DNA from: Aureimonas frigidaquae
GTDB lineage: Bacteria; Pseudomonadota; Alphaproteobacteria; Rhizobiales; Rhizobiaceae
Direction: 5' to 3'
Assembly (NCBI RefSeq): GCF_001463905.1
Contig: NZ_BBWR01000003.1
Location: 124,001-188,000 of the forward strand
DNA length: 64,000 bases
The notes beneath the pieces were generated by a model. That model did not search any database. It was not told the origin of the DNA and was given only the letters and a program-made list of their open reading frames with translations. Made by a program: the position numbers and the translations under genes. Each line of letters begins with the position of its first letter. The first letter of the stretch is position 1. Shown piece by piece: positions 1 through 7,917 of this stretch.

Positions 1-346
1 CCAGCACCGCATTGAGCGCCCCGATGGCGAGCCCGCCGCCCACGATCAGAGCGAGGGTGACGCAGAAGCCGGCGGCCGTGCCCGTGGAGGTCATCACGCT
101 GACATAGGCGCCGAGCGTGACGAGGCCGGGAATGGACAGGTCGATATTGCCGCGCCCCGTCGTGACGACGAGCATCTGGCCGAGCGCCGGCAGGAGCAGG
201 AAGGAGGCCGAGATGGCGACGCCCGACAGGCTGTAGAGCGAGAAGCGGGCCGTCAGCACCGTCAGGGCCACCCACAGGAGCAGGATCCCGATCAGCGGCC
301 ACACCCACCGCCGCATCCGCAGGAAACGCAAGGTCGCTTCAGCCAT
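1..346 (-). CDS. Sugar ABC transporter permease, RbsC type (partial, C-terminus outside window)
   Basis: The N-terminal 115 residues of an inner-membrane permease of the ribose/xylose (BPD_transp_2) family are present. The rest lies beyond base 1. The visible part has a basic start followed by hydrophobic membrane segments and a DLSIPGLVTLGAYV-like stretch that matches the conserved 'IDLSxG' region of RbsC-type permeases. The ATG overlaps the stop of the upstream fused ATPase-permease gene by 8 bases (ATGGCTGA), so the two are translationally coupled. With the permease domain fused to that ATPase it probably forms a heterodimeric channel. The family call is firm; the substrate is inferred from the neighbouring catabolic genes only. 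Confidence 0.85.
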   Translation of the reverse strand, partial: MAEATLRFLRMRRWVWPLIGILLLWVALTVLTARFSLYSLSGVAISASFLLLPALGQMLVVTTGRGNIDLSIPGLVTLGAYVSVMTSTGTAAGFCVTLALIVGGGLAIGALNAVL

Positions 347-2810
347 GACGCCGCTTCCTCAAGGCCAGGGCCTGCAGGCCCAGTATGACGATCAGAAGTC
401 CACCCTGAACCGCTGCGTTGTAATCGGTGCTGACGCCGAGCGAGGCGAGAAGCGCACCGATGAGCGACAGCGTCACCGCCCCGGCGACCACGCCGAGCGG
501 CGCGATGACGCCGCCCAGGAGCTGGCAGCCGCCGATCACCACCGATGCGATGGACAGGAGCGTGAAGGCATTGCCGGCATTGATGTCGCTCGCATTGTTG
601 GTGCCGGTCACGTAGAGGCCGGCCATCGTGGCGAAGAGGCAGGCGACCACATAGCGCAGCACCGCGAAGCGGACGGGCGACCAGCCCGCGCGCTCCAGCG
701 CCCGCCCGCTCGAGCCGAAAGCCCGCAGGACGGTTCCGGTGGGCGACCGGTCGATCAGATAGGCTGCCGCGCCGGCCAGAAGGATCAGAACGAGGGGCGT
801 CGGCAGCCCGGCAATGGACCAGGTGAAGAGGGCCGAGAGCCAGGCCGGGCTTTCCCCGCCGGGCGAGGGCTGGATGGTCTGGCCAAGCCCCATCCAGATG
901 AAGGAGGCGCCGAGCGTGACGACGATGGCCGGGATCGACCGGGCATGGATGATGAGACCCATGATCGCATAGAGCGCGAGCCCGCCGATCAGCGCCCCGA
1001 CGCCCAGAAGCGGCGTGGCGACGAGCAAGGTCGCGCTGACCACGTTGACGAAACCGGTAAAGGCCCCGACGCCGAGATCGATCTCGCTGCCGCCGACGAC
1101 GAACATCTGCGCCAGTGCCACGAAGACCAGCGTGACGGCGGGCGCCAGGAGGAGCTCCAGTCCGAAACTCGTGGCCACCATGGGGTTGAGCGAGGACATG
1201 ACGGCGAAGACAAGCGCCAGGCTGACGAAGGGCAGGGCCTTCAGGAGTGTGGCGCCGATCCCGCGGCCCGCCTGTGCGGTTGCCGGGCGGACGGTGCGCG
1301 GCTGCAGGAAGGAGGCCTCCACGACGCGTTCTTCCGAAATCTCCTCCCCCTCCAGCTCGGCGACGATATCGCCCCGGGAGAAGACGAGGACACGGTCGCA
1401 TTCCAGGAATTCGAGGTCTTCTGTCGAGTGCCAGACGACCAGCCGCCTATCCTGTGCGATCTGTCGGACGAGTCGGTAGAAATCCCGCTTGGCGGCGATG
1501 TCGACGCCGCGCGTCGGATCGTCCAGGAGGATGATGTCGGCATCCTCGTCGAGCGCACGGGCCACCAGCGCCTTCTGCTGGTTGCCGCCGGACAGGTCCA
1601 GAATGTTGGAATCGAGGCGCTTGTCGTCGAGCGCCAGGAGCCCGGCCCGCTGCCGTGCGACGGCGCGCTCGGCCCCGTCATCGACCGGCGACAGGCCGAA
1701 ACGTCGTGCGATCCGACCGATGGCGATATTGTCGAGGACGCTCCAGAGCGGAAAGACGCCCTCGCGGCCCCGATCGCCGGAGACGTAGCGCACATCGCCC
1801 GAGCGGGCCACGCCCGCGCCGCCGCGCCCGCTGAAGAGGGCCTCCAGCAACGCCTTCTGGCCGCTGCCTTCCAGGCCCGCCAGGCCGATGATCTCTCCGG
1901 CGCGCAGTTCGATCGGCGCGCCGGAATGCTCGTGATGCGGGCCCGACAGCGTTACGCGGACAGGCGCATGCGCGGCCACCGCGCTGCCGGCCGTCCGGCG
2001 CTCGCCGGCCCCGGCGCCGCCCATGGCTTCCACGAGATCGGCGATCGAGGTGTCCCGCGCCTGCCGCACCCAGGCGAGCCTGCCGTTGCGCATGGCCACG
2101 ACACGGTCCGCGACGTCGAGAACCTCACCGAGCTTGTGGCTGATGAAGATGACCGTCTTGCCGCCGGCGGTGAGGTCCTTGATGAAGCTGCGGAGTTGCC
2201 CGCTCCGCTCCGCACCGAGCGAGGATGTCGGCTCGTCCAGGATGAGCAGGCGCAAATCGGGGTCGGATGCCGCCCGCGCGATCTCGACCATCTGGCGCTC
2301 GGCGATGGACAGGCCGTCCACCCGGCGCCCGGTGCCGATGCGCGCGCCCGGGAAGATGCGTTCGATGGTCTGCGCGGCGAGCCGGTCGTAGGATCGTAGC
2401 CACAGCGGCGACAGCCCCGCGAACTGGGGCTGCTCGACGTAGAAATTCTCCGCCACGCTGAGATTGGGCGAAAGCGACAGTTCCTGCCAGACGATGCGGA
2501 TACCATGGCGGCGCGCCTGTGTCGGCGTGAAGGCGGCAGGGTCGAGGGCCACACCGTTCAGTTCCATCCGGCCGGCATCGGGCCGCGTCACGCCGCACAG
2601 GATGCGCATCAAGGTGCTTTTTCCGGCGCCATTGGCGCCGACCAGGCCGATCACCTCGCCGGGGACGACCATAAGGTCGATGTCGCTGTTGGCGCGCGTG
2701 CTGCCATAGGTCTTCCCGACGCCGTGCAGCGCCAGGAAGGGGGCAATCCCTGCCTCGGCGCCGGCCGGAGCGCCAACCGTCTCGCGCTGCGTGTTGCGGA
2801 GTGCTGTCAT
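339..2810 (-). CDS. Fused sugar ABC transporter: two ATPase domains plus permease domain (RbsA-RbsC fusion)
   Basis: This 823-residue protein combines what are usually two genes. Residues 1 to about 500 form a double ATPase of the RbsA/XylG type: Walker A near 58-66 (GANGAGKST), first-domain Walker B LLILDEPTSS, then a second domain with a degenerate Walker A (GLEGSGQKA), signature LSGGNQQK and Walker B IILLDDPTRGVD. From about 515 to the end is an RbsC-type permease with many hydrophobic helices and the IDLGVGAFTGF motif. The ATG at 2810 was chosen because the ABC domain starts soon after it and the frame upstream runs into the intergenic spacer. It lies 74 bases after the binding-protein gene and overlaps the next permease gene. 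Import of a sugar or sugar acid is expected. The fusion is seen directly in one uninterrupted frame. Confidence 0.92.
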   Translation of the reverse strand: MTALRNTQRETVGAPAGAEAGIAPFLALHGVGKTYGSTRANSDIDLMVVPGEVIGLVGANGAGKSTLMRILCGVTRPDAGRMELNGVALDPAAFTPTQARRHGIRIVWQELSLSPNLSVAENFYVEQPQFAGLSPLWLRSYDRLAAQTIERIFPGARIGTGRRVDGLSIAERQMVEIARAASDPDLRLLILDEPTSSLGAERSGQLRSFIKDLTAGGKTVIFISHKLGEVLDVADRVVAMRNGRLAWVRQARDTSIADLVEAMGGAGAGERRTAGSAVAAHAPVRVTLSGPHHEHSGAPIELRAGEIIGLAGLEGSGQKALLEALFSGRGGAGVARSGDVRYVSGDRGREGVFPLWSVLDNIAIGRIARRFGLSPVDDGAERAVARQRAGLLALDDKRLDSNILDLSGGNQQKALVARALDEDADIILLDDPTRGVDIAAKRDFYRLVRQIAQDRRLVVWHSTEDLEFLECDRVLVFSRGDIVAELEGEEISEERVVEASFLQPRTVRPATAQAGRGIGATLLKALPFVSLALVFAVMSSLNPMVATSFGLELLLAPAVTLVFVALAQMFVVGGSEIDLGVGAFTGFVNVVSATLLVATPLLGVGALIGGLALYAIMGLIIHARSIPAIVVTLGASFIWMGLGQTIQPSPGGESPAWLSALFTWSIAGLPTPLVLILLAGAAAYLIDRSPTGTVLRAFGSSGRALERAGWSPVRFAVLRYVVACLFATMAGLYVTGTNNASDINAGNAFTLLSIASVVIGGCQLLGGVIAPLGVVAGAVTLSLIGALLASLGVSTDYNAAVQGGLLIVILGLQALALRKRRHG

Positions 2811-2883
2811 GCCAAGCCCGGAATGGTGTTGCGAGTGGATGCGCCGGTGGCAAGAGCCACCGGCGCGCGTTCGGTCGGGCCGG

Positions 2884-3918
2884 TTATTTTGCGGTGAGGA
2901 GGTTCTCCTTGACCCAGGCGTCGTCATAGCTCGGGCTGATGATCATGCCGGGCTTCAAGCCGGCCGCCATCTGCTCCAGATTGGCGGCTTCCACGGTCGC
3001 CACGGGCATGGTCATATCCTTGGGCGCTTCGGCGCCCTTGACGATCTCGTAGGCGAGCCAGAAGGCGGCGCCGCCGATGCCCGGCGTCGTGTTCATGGAT
3101 GTCGTGCGGTAACCGTCCTTGGCCTTTTCGTTCCACCAGAGGACGAAATCGCTCGAGCCGCCGCCTTCGATCACCGGCAGCTTCTCCGCATAGGGGCCGC
3201 CGGCCTGTTCGAAGGCCTGTGCGATCCCGAAATCGTCGCTGCCGCCCTGGCCCAGGACGGCATCCACATGCGGCAGGCTCGGCAGGACGTTGCCGATTGC
3301 CGACTGCGCGACCGAGGCCGTCGCCTGGCCGTAGACTTCCGCCACGACCTTCACGTCGGGATGGGCGTCCAGCACCTTCTTCTGCGCCGAGTACATGAGG
3401 TTGTCCGGTCCAGAACCCTTCACGCCGCGCACCACGATGACGTTGCCCTTGTTCCCGATCAGGTCGAGCGTGGCTTCCGCCTGCTCGGTCTTGTAGCCGG
3501 TGAAGTCGAAGGACAGCTTGTAGGCGCAGTCGGCCGTCAGCAGCGAATCGAAGGCGATGACCTTGATGCCGGCCGCGCAGGCCTTTTCGGCAAGGCCGTT
3601 CAGCGCTGTCTCGGACGCCGCGTTGATGGCGATGGCGTCGACGCCGCGCAGGATCAGTTCGGCAAGCTGGCTGTTCTGCTGGTTCACGCTGCCGTCGCCG
3701 TTCAGGACCACGAAATCGGCGATCTGTCCGGCGGCCTTGGCCTTCTCCGCTTCGGCCGTGAACGCATCCACCATCTGGCGGCGCCACGTATTGCCGTAGA
3801 AGGAATTGGACAGCGCGATCACGGGCTTTTCCGGATCAAGCGCGGCGGCGGGTCCCATCGTCCCTGCGGCCAGCGCGACAAGGGACGTCGCAGCCGCGAG
3901 CATGCGGATGTTCAGCAT
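2884..3918 (-). CDS. Periplasmic sugar-binding protein of ABC transporter (RbsB/Peripla_BP_4 family)
   Basis: The product is a 344-residue periplasmic binding protein that captures the ligand for the adjacent fused importer. It begins with a typical signal peptide (MLNIRMLAAATSLVALAAG..., cleavage expected near an AAA-L site) followed by the pattern of RbsB-type proteins: VIALSNSFYGNTWRRQM, a central AIAINAASETALN repeat region, and hinge segments. The ATG at 3918 was chosen over an upstream in-frame ATG because GGAGGAATAA sits just before it. It is the first gene of the minus-strand operon and faces the divergent FadR-type regulator across a 160-base promoter region carrying a candidate operator. 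The ligand is unknown; a branched or acidic sugar is inferred from the enzyme genes nearby. Confidence 0.9.
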   Translation of the reverse strand: MLNIRMLAAATSLVALAAGTMGPAAALDPEKPVIALSNSFYGNTWRRQMVDAFTAEAEKAKAAGQIADFVVLNGDGSVNQQNSQLAELILRGVDAIAINAASETALNGLAEKACAAGIKVIAFDSLLTADCAYKLSFDFTGYKTEQAEATLDLIGNKGNVIVVRGVKGSGPDNLMYSAQKKVLDAHPDVKVVAEVYGQATASVAQSAIGNVLPSLPHVDAVLGQGGSDDFGIAQAFEQAGGPYAEKLPVIEGGGSSDFVLWWNEKAKDGYRTTSMNTTPGIGGAAFWLAYEIVKGAEAPKDMTMPVATVEAANLEQMAAGLKPGMIISPSYDDAWVKENLLTAK

Positions 3919-3965
3919 CTTTATTCCTCCCATGAGACACGGTTCCTCCACGGTGTCCTGACATA

Positions 3966-3986
3966 CTCATTATACCATCAAATGAG
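3966..3986 (-). promoter_or_regulatory. Candidate operator/promoter of the sugar importer operon
   Basis: Read on the minus strand, this site is CTCATT-N9-AATGAG, a 6-base inverted repeat enclosing TGGTATAAT. The 11-mer TGGTATAATGA (3967-3977) recurs at 4812-4822 in front of the RuBisCO-like gene. TGGTATAAT also equals an extended -10 promoter (TGnTATAAT), so the element could be a promoter core, an operator of the FadR/NanR-type regulator encoded next door, or both overlapping. NanR of E. coli recognises GGTATA repeats (established); its application here is inference. Confidence 0.55.
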
Positions 3987-4081
3987 GCGGCTCAAGCAAA
4001 AGGTAGCCGACGGTCGGGGAGAGGCGACGCGATTGTGCCGCATCGGAGCCTGCACTACACCCTCTCCAGAAGGAGATGCCC

Positions 4082-4810
4082 ATGGAGCCTGTGCAGAAGC
4101 GCAAACTCTCTCATCAGGTGCTCGAGCGGCTGGTGGAGGCGATTTCGACATCGGAGTTCCCGCCCGGCTCGCAGCTTCCCTCCGAGCGCGAACTCATGAG
4201 CATGACGGGCGTCGGCCGCCCCTCGATCCGCGAAGCCATGCTGTCGCTGCAGCAGATGGGCCTGATCAAGATCAGCCACGGCGAGCGGGCCAGGGTCATC
4301 AACCCGACGCCCGACGTGGTGATCGACCAGATTTCCGCAGCCATGATCATGCTCCTGGCCACCAGCCCGCGCGGACTGGACGAGTTGAAGGAAGCCCGCC
4401 TGTGGCTGGAGACAGGGCTTGTGGCTATGGCGACGCGCAACGCCACCGCCCACGACCTCGATGCCCTCGCCGCATCGATCCGCGCGCTGCAGGATGCCCG
4501 TGACGACCAGGCCCGGTTCATCGCCGCCGACCTGTCCTTCCATGCGCTGATCGCCGAGATGAGCGGCAACGGCATGGTCGCCGCGATCACCAGGGGCATG
4601 CTGGAATGGCTCTCGCGGTTCAAGCGCGACCTCGTCTCCAAGCGGGGCAAGGAGCGCCTGACGATCGAGGAACACGACCGGATCTACCGCGCCATCGCCA
4701 GCGGTGATGCCGAAGCCGCCGCGCAGGCGATGCGCCAGCATATCGGCCGGGCGAACCAGCTCTACTGGCAGGAGGCCGACCCTTCGGCCGTGACGCAAAA
4801 AGACGCGTAA
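4082..4810 (+). CDS. FadR-subfamily GntR transcriptional regulator (NanR/UxuR-like)
   Basis: A 242-residue regulator with an N-terminal winged helix (about residues 8-75, PPGSQLPSERELM...GVGRPSIREAMLSLQQMGLI, the GntR signature) and a C-terminal FCD ligand-binding domain (about 95-225, with D/H metal-binding positions such as ADLSFHALI and IEEHDRIYRAI). GntR proteins of this type usually repress sugar-acid genes and release DNA when the ligand binds. I chose the ATG at 4082 rather than 4076 because AAGGAG lies 6 bases before it but directly abuts the earlier ATG. It lies between the importer (divergent) and the RuBisCO-like gene (same strand), so it very likely controls both through the shared TGGTATAATGA element. 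Confidence 0.88.
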   Translation: MEPVQKRKLSHQVLERLVEAISTSEFPPGSQLPSERELMSMTGVGRPSIREAMLSLQQMGLIKISHGERARVINPTPDVVIDQISAAMIMLLATSPRGLDELKEARLWLETGLVAMATRNATAHDLDALAASIRALQDARDDQARFIAADLSFHALIAEMSGNGMVAAITRGMLEWLSRFKRDLVSKRGKERLTIEEHDRIYRAIASGDAEAAAQAMRQHIGRANQLYWQEADPSAVTQKDA

Positions 4811-4811
4811 C

Positions 4812-4822
4812 TGGTATAATGA
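4812..4822 (+). promoter_or_regulatory. Second copy of TGGTATAATGA element, upstream of RuBisCO-like gene
   Basis: This is an exact 11-base match, in the direction of transcription, to the element in front of the importer genes. It begins 2 bases after the regulator's stop codon and lies 54 bases before the RuBisCO-like start. As at the other copy it could be an extended -10 hexamer (TGGTATAAT), a repressor half-site, or both. Here it lacks the flanking CTCATT arm, so the common core is TGGTATAATGA. Confidence 0.5.
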
Positions 4823-4875
4823 CATGAAGACTTACCGGTGCTATGAACGAGTCATGGCGTCGGGAGGAGGACTTC

Positions 4876-6135
4876 ATGGTCGAGCGCATCGTCGCGACCT
4901 ATCGGATCGAAACACGGTATCCCGTGCAGCAGGCAGCGGCCGCCATGGCGGGCGAGCAGTCGAGCGGCACGTTCCGCCCCGTACCGGGCGAAACGCCCGA
5001 GCTCCTGGCGCGCTTCGGCGCCCGGGTGGAGGACATCGAACTTCTGGGCGAAGTCGCGCAGCCGAGCCTGCCCGGTGCCAGAGCCCCGCGTGACACGGCA
5101 TCGCCAAGGCCGGTGCAGGCGCGCGTGCGCCTGTCCTGGAATTTCGAGAATGTCGGGGCGAACCTGCCGATCCTGTGGTCCACGGTCCTCGGCAATCTTT
5201 TCGAGCTGCACCATTTTTCCGGCCTCAAGCTCGAAACGCTCGAGCTTCCCGATGCCATGGCGCCGGCCGGCAGGGGCCCTGCCTTCGGCGTCGAGGGCAC
5301 CCGGGCGCTGACGGGGGTCTACGGCCGCCCGATCATCGGCACCATCATCAAGCCGAGCGTCGGGCTGACGCCCGAACAGTCGGCCGAGCTCGCCGACCGG
5401 ATGATCGGCGCCGGGCTGGACTTCATCAAGGATGACGAGTTGATGGGCGACCCGCCCCATTCGCCCTTTGCCGAGCGCTATGCCCGGGTGATGGACGTCA
5501 TCGACCGGCATGCCGACCGGACGGGCCGGCGGGCCATGTATGCGGCCAATCTGTCGGGTGATCTGGATGCGATGCGCCGGCAGCTGGACCTTATCCATGC
5601 GCGCGGCGGAAGCTGCGCCATGCTCGTCCTGAATGCGGTCGGCCTCGTCGGCGTGGCGGAGATCCGCAAGCACGCCGCCGTCGCCCTGCACGGCCACCGG
5701 GCCGGCTGGGGCCTGTACGACCGCGCGCCGCAACTTGGCCTAAGCTACCGAGCCTACCAGAAATTCTGGCGCCTGGCCGGGGTGGACCATCTGCACGTCA
5801 ACGGACTCGGCAACAAATTCTGCGAAAGCGACGAGAGCGTGATGGCATCGGCACGCGAATGCCTGACGCCCATGTTCCAGGACAAGCCCTGCACCGTGAT
5901 GCCCGTCTTCTCGTCGGGACAATCCGCCGTGCAGGCGGGCGAGACCTTCCGGCAACTCGGGGGCGACGACATCATCTTCTGCGCCGGCGGCGGCATCATC
6001 GCGCATCCCGACGGGGCGGAGGCCGGCGTGCGCTCGATCCACGAGGCCTTCGAGGCCGCCCGTTCGGGCATCGACGCGGCCACCTACGCACAGGACCATC
6101 CTGCCCTGAAACGGGCGCTGGAAAGTTTTGCCTGA
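4876..6135 (+). CDS. RuBisCO-like protein (form IV), probable sugar-acid phosphate (trans)decarboxylase
   Basis: A 419-residue RuBisCO large-chain homologue. The ATG at 4876 follows GGGAGGAGGACTTC. Core catalytic positions are kept: K159 (GTIIKPSVG, loop 1 base), the carbamate/metal site K185-D187-E188 (DFIKDDE), H274-R275 (HGHRAG), K314 (GLGNKF, loop 6), S347-G348 and the GGGIIAHP phosphate loop at 371-378. Surrounding sequence differs strongly from true RuBisCO (no SQPFMRW after KDDE; the equivalent reads DPPHSPFAER), so CO2 fixation is not expected. Known relatives in D-apionate breakdown act on 3-oxo-isoapionate 4-phosphate (established for that family). The apnO-like gene directly downstream supports a similar role here, but substrate and reaction are inferred. 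Confidence 0.88.
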   Translation: MVERIVATYRIETRYPVQQAAAAMAGEQSSGTFRPVPGETPELLARFGARVEDIELLGEVAQPSLPGARAPRDTASPRPVQARVRLSWNFENVGANLPILWSTVLGNLFELHHFSGLKLETLELPDAMAPAGRGPAFGVEGTRALTGVYGRPIIGTIIKPSVGLTPEQSAELADRMIGAGLDFIKDDELMGDPPHSPFAERYARVMDVIDRHADRTGRRAMYAANLSGDLDAMRRQLDLIHARGGSCAMLVLNAVGLVGVAEIRKHAAVALHGHRAGWGLYDRAPQLGLSYRAYQKFWRLAGVDHLHVNGLGNKFCESDESVMASARECLTPMFQDKPCTVMPVFSSGQSAVQAGETFRQLGGDDIIFCAGGGIIAHPDGAEAGVRSIHEAFEAARSGIDAATYAQDHPALKRALESFA

Positions 6136-6203
6136 CGCTCGGCGTCACGCTGCGGCGCAGCGCCGGACAGAGAGATCAACATGACATTGGGAGGAGAGAG
6201 ACG

Positions 6204-7049
6204 ATGTCGGTTTCCGTAGCCATTCTGGGCTCCGGCGGGAAAATGGGCTTCCGCATCACGCGCAAGCTCGTCGACGCCGGTTATGACGTGCGTGCCATCG
6301 AGATCGGCGAGCCGGGGCGCGCCCGGCTGGCCGAGGCGGGCATCACCGCCGTCGACCGTGATGCCGGTGTGTCGGGTGCGCGGGTCGTGGTGCTGGCCCT
6401 TCCGGACAATGTCATCGGCGGCGTTGCGGCGGAACTCTCGCCGCTCCTGGCGCCGGGCACGATGCTCCTGATCCTCGATGCAGCCGCGCCCTATGCGGGC
6501 GACCTGCCCAAAGACAGGCCCGACCTGACCTATTTCGTCGGCCATCCGTGCCATCCCCCGCTCTTCAACGACGAGACGGACTGGGCCGCGCGGCGGGATT
6601 ACCACGGCGGTATCGCGCGCCAGTCCATCGTCTGCGCGCTCATGCAGGGCCCGGAGGAAGACTATGCGCTGGGCGAGGAGATCTGCCGGGCCATGTGGTC
6701 GCCCATCATCGACGCCTGGCGGGTGACGGTGGAGCAACTCGCCATCCTGGAGCCCGGCCTGTCGGAAATGGTCGCCATGCCCTTCGTGGACACGATGGTG
6801 GAGGCGGTGGAAGAGTGCGAGCGCGTCTACGGCATTCCCCGGCAGGCGGCGCTGGATTTCCTGATCGGCCACCTCAATGTCGAGATCGCCATGTGGTTCG
6901 GCTATTCGCCCAAAGTGCCGTCGGACGCGGCGCTGCGGCTCATGCGCTTCGCCAAGGGCGTTGTCGTGCGTGACGAATGGCGCGAGGCGCTGTCTCCGGC
7001 CAAGGTGCGTGAGGCATCCGAACTCATCGTCTACGGCAAGGGTGCCTGA
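6204..7049 (+). CDS. apnO: NAD-dependent oxidoisomerase resembling D-apionate oxidoisomerase
   Basis: A 281-residue dehydrogenase. Residues 1-30 form a Rossmann fold with AILGSGGKMGFRITRKL (dinucleotide-binding loop). The C-terminal half resembles the putative phosphogluconate-dehydrogenase C-terminal domain found in ApnO, which oxidises D-apionate and rearranges it to 3-oxo-isoapionate. Conserved-looking stretches are FVGHPCHPPLFNDE and FLIGHLNVEIAMWFGYSPKVPSDAA. The ATG at 6204 follows GGGAGGAGAGAGACG, an excellent ribosome site. It lies 68 bases after the RuBisCO-like gene and 2 bases before the TIM-barrel gene, forming a three-gene operon. The symbol is offered by family resemblance and context; the substrate remains to be shown. 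Confidence 0.7.
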   Translation: MSVSVAILGSGGKMGFRITRKLVDAGYDVRAIEIGEPGRARLAEAGITAVDRDAGVSGARVVVLALPDNVIGGVAAELSPLLAPGTMLLILDAAAPYAGDLPKDRPDLTYFVGHPCHPPLFNDETDWAARRDYHGGIARQSIVCALMQGPEEDYALGEEICRAMWSPIIDAWRVTVEQLAILEPGLSEMVAMPFVDTMVEAVEECERVYGIPRQAALDFLIGHLNVEIAMWFGYSPKVPSDAALRLMRFAKGVVVRDEWREALSPAKVREASELIVYGKGA

Positions 7050-7051
7050 TC

Positions 7052-7891
7052 GTGCGCCCGGTCGCGGTGTCCACCGCGCTGTTCGACGGATATGACCTGC
7101 AGGCGGCGATCGGGGAGATCGCCGCCGCAGGTGCCACCTTCGTGGAGCCGGCCTTCATACGCGGCTATATCGACTTTGCGGAAGACGCATTCCTGCCGCC
7201 GCAGTCCAGCCGGCTCGCAGGGTGGATAGGCCAGGCCGGGCTGCGCGTGATGGCGGTGTCGGCCCATTGTGACCTGGCGGCCCACGATGCCGTCGATATG
7301 CTGCGCCGGCGCATCGCCATGGCGGCAGAGCTTGGCGCGCCTGTGCTCATCACCAATACGGGTGCGGCGGCAGAGCGCGTGCGGATCTGCGCCGTGCTCG
7401 ACGGGGCGCTGGCCGCCTGTGCCGACAGCGGCGTGACGCTCGCTCTGGAAAATCCCGGTCATGGTGAGGGCGATCTCATCGGAACGGGGGCCGACGGCGC
7501 CGCGCTCGTGGCCGCGCTCGACTCACCATGGCTGCGCCTCAACTACGATGTCGGCAATGTCCTGACCTACAGCGAAGGACGGCTGGCGCCGGACGAGGGC
7601 GACCTCAGGCAGGCGCTCCCGGCCATCGCCCATCTGCATCTGAAGGATGCGCTGCCGGCCGACGGCCATTGGCGCTACACGGCCATCGGCGACGGCGCGA
7701 TCGACTATGCCGCGCTGTGGCCGGACATCCCGGCCACGCTGCCCGTGGCGATCGAGCTGCCGCTGCGCCTGCGCCGTGCCGTCGGGGCTGCGCCGCAGCG
7801 CGAGCCGACGCCCCTGCCGCTTCCGGAACTGCGGGAGGCACTGGCCCGCTCGTTGCGCTTCGTGCGGGGGCTGGACGCGGCCCCTGCCTGA
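7052..7891 (+). CDS. Sugar phosphate isomerase/epimerase family TIM-barrel protein
   Basis: A 279-residue xylose-isomerase-like (AP_endonuc_2) barrel starting with GTG two bases after the preceding stop. The four classical metal ligands can be picked out: E133 (LALENPGH), D166 (NYDVGN), H196 (HLHLKD) and E235 (AIELPL). Such enzymes isomerise or epimerise ketoses and sugar acids, and some members act as decarboxylases. As third gene of the RuBisCO-like/apnO-like operon it probably acts on an intermediate of the same pathway. Its C-terminal tail (residues 240-279) is arginine/proline rich and diverges from the barrel. The next gene, leuB, is convergent, so this gene ends the operon. Confidence 0.8.
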   Translation: MRPVAVSTALFDGYDLQAAIGEIAAAGATFVEPAFIRGYIDFAEDAFLPPQSSRLAGWIGQAGLRVMAVSAHCDLAAHDAVDMLRRRIAMAAELGAPVLITNTGAAAERVRICAVLDGALAACADSGVTLALENPGHGEGDLIGTGADGAALVAALDSPWLRLNYDVGNVLTYSEGRLAPDEGDLRQALPAIAHLHLKDALPADGHWRYTAIGDGAIDYAALWPDIPATLPVAIELPLRLRRAVGAAPQREPTPLPLPELREALARSLRFVRGLDAAPA

Positions 7892-7917
7892 CGGCAGGCG
7901 CCGCTGCGGTCAGGTCA

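Noticed and set aside
345-2399. 684-codon open frame on the plus strand opposite the fused transporter gene
   Set aside because: It is composed of the G/R/A/D-rich text typical of antisense frames in GC-rich DNA and has no family resemblance; the minus-strand gene has clear ABC motifs throughout.
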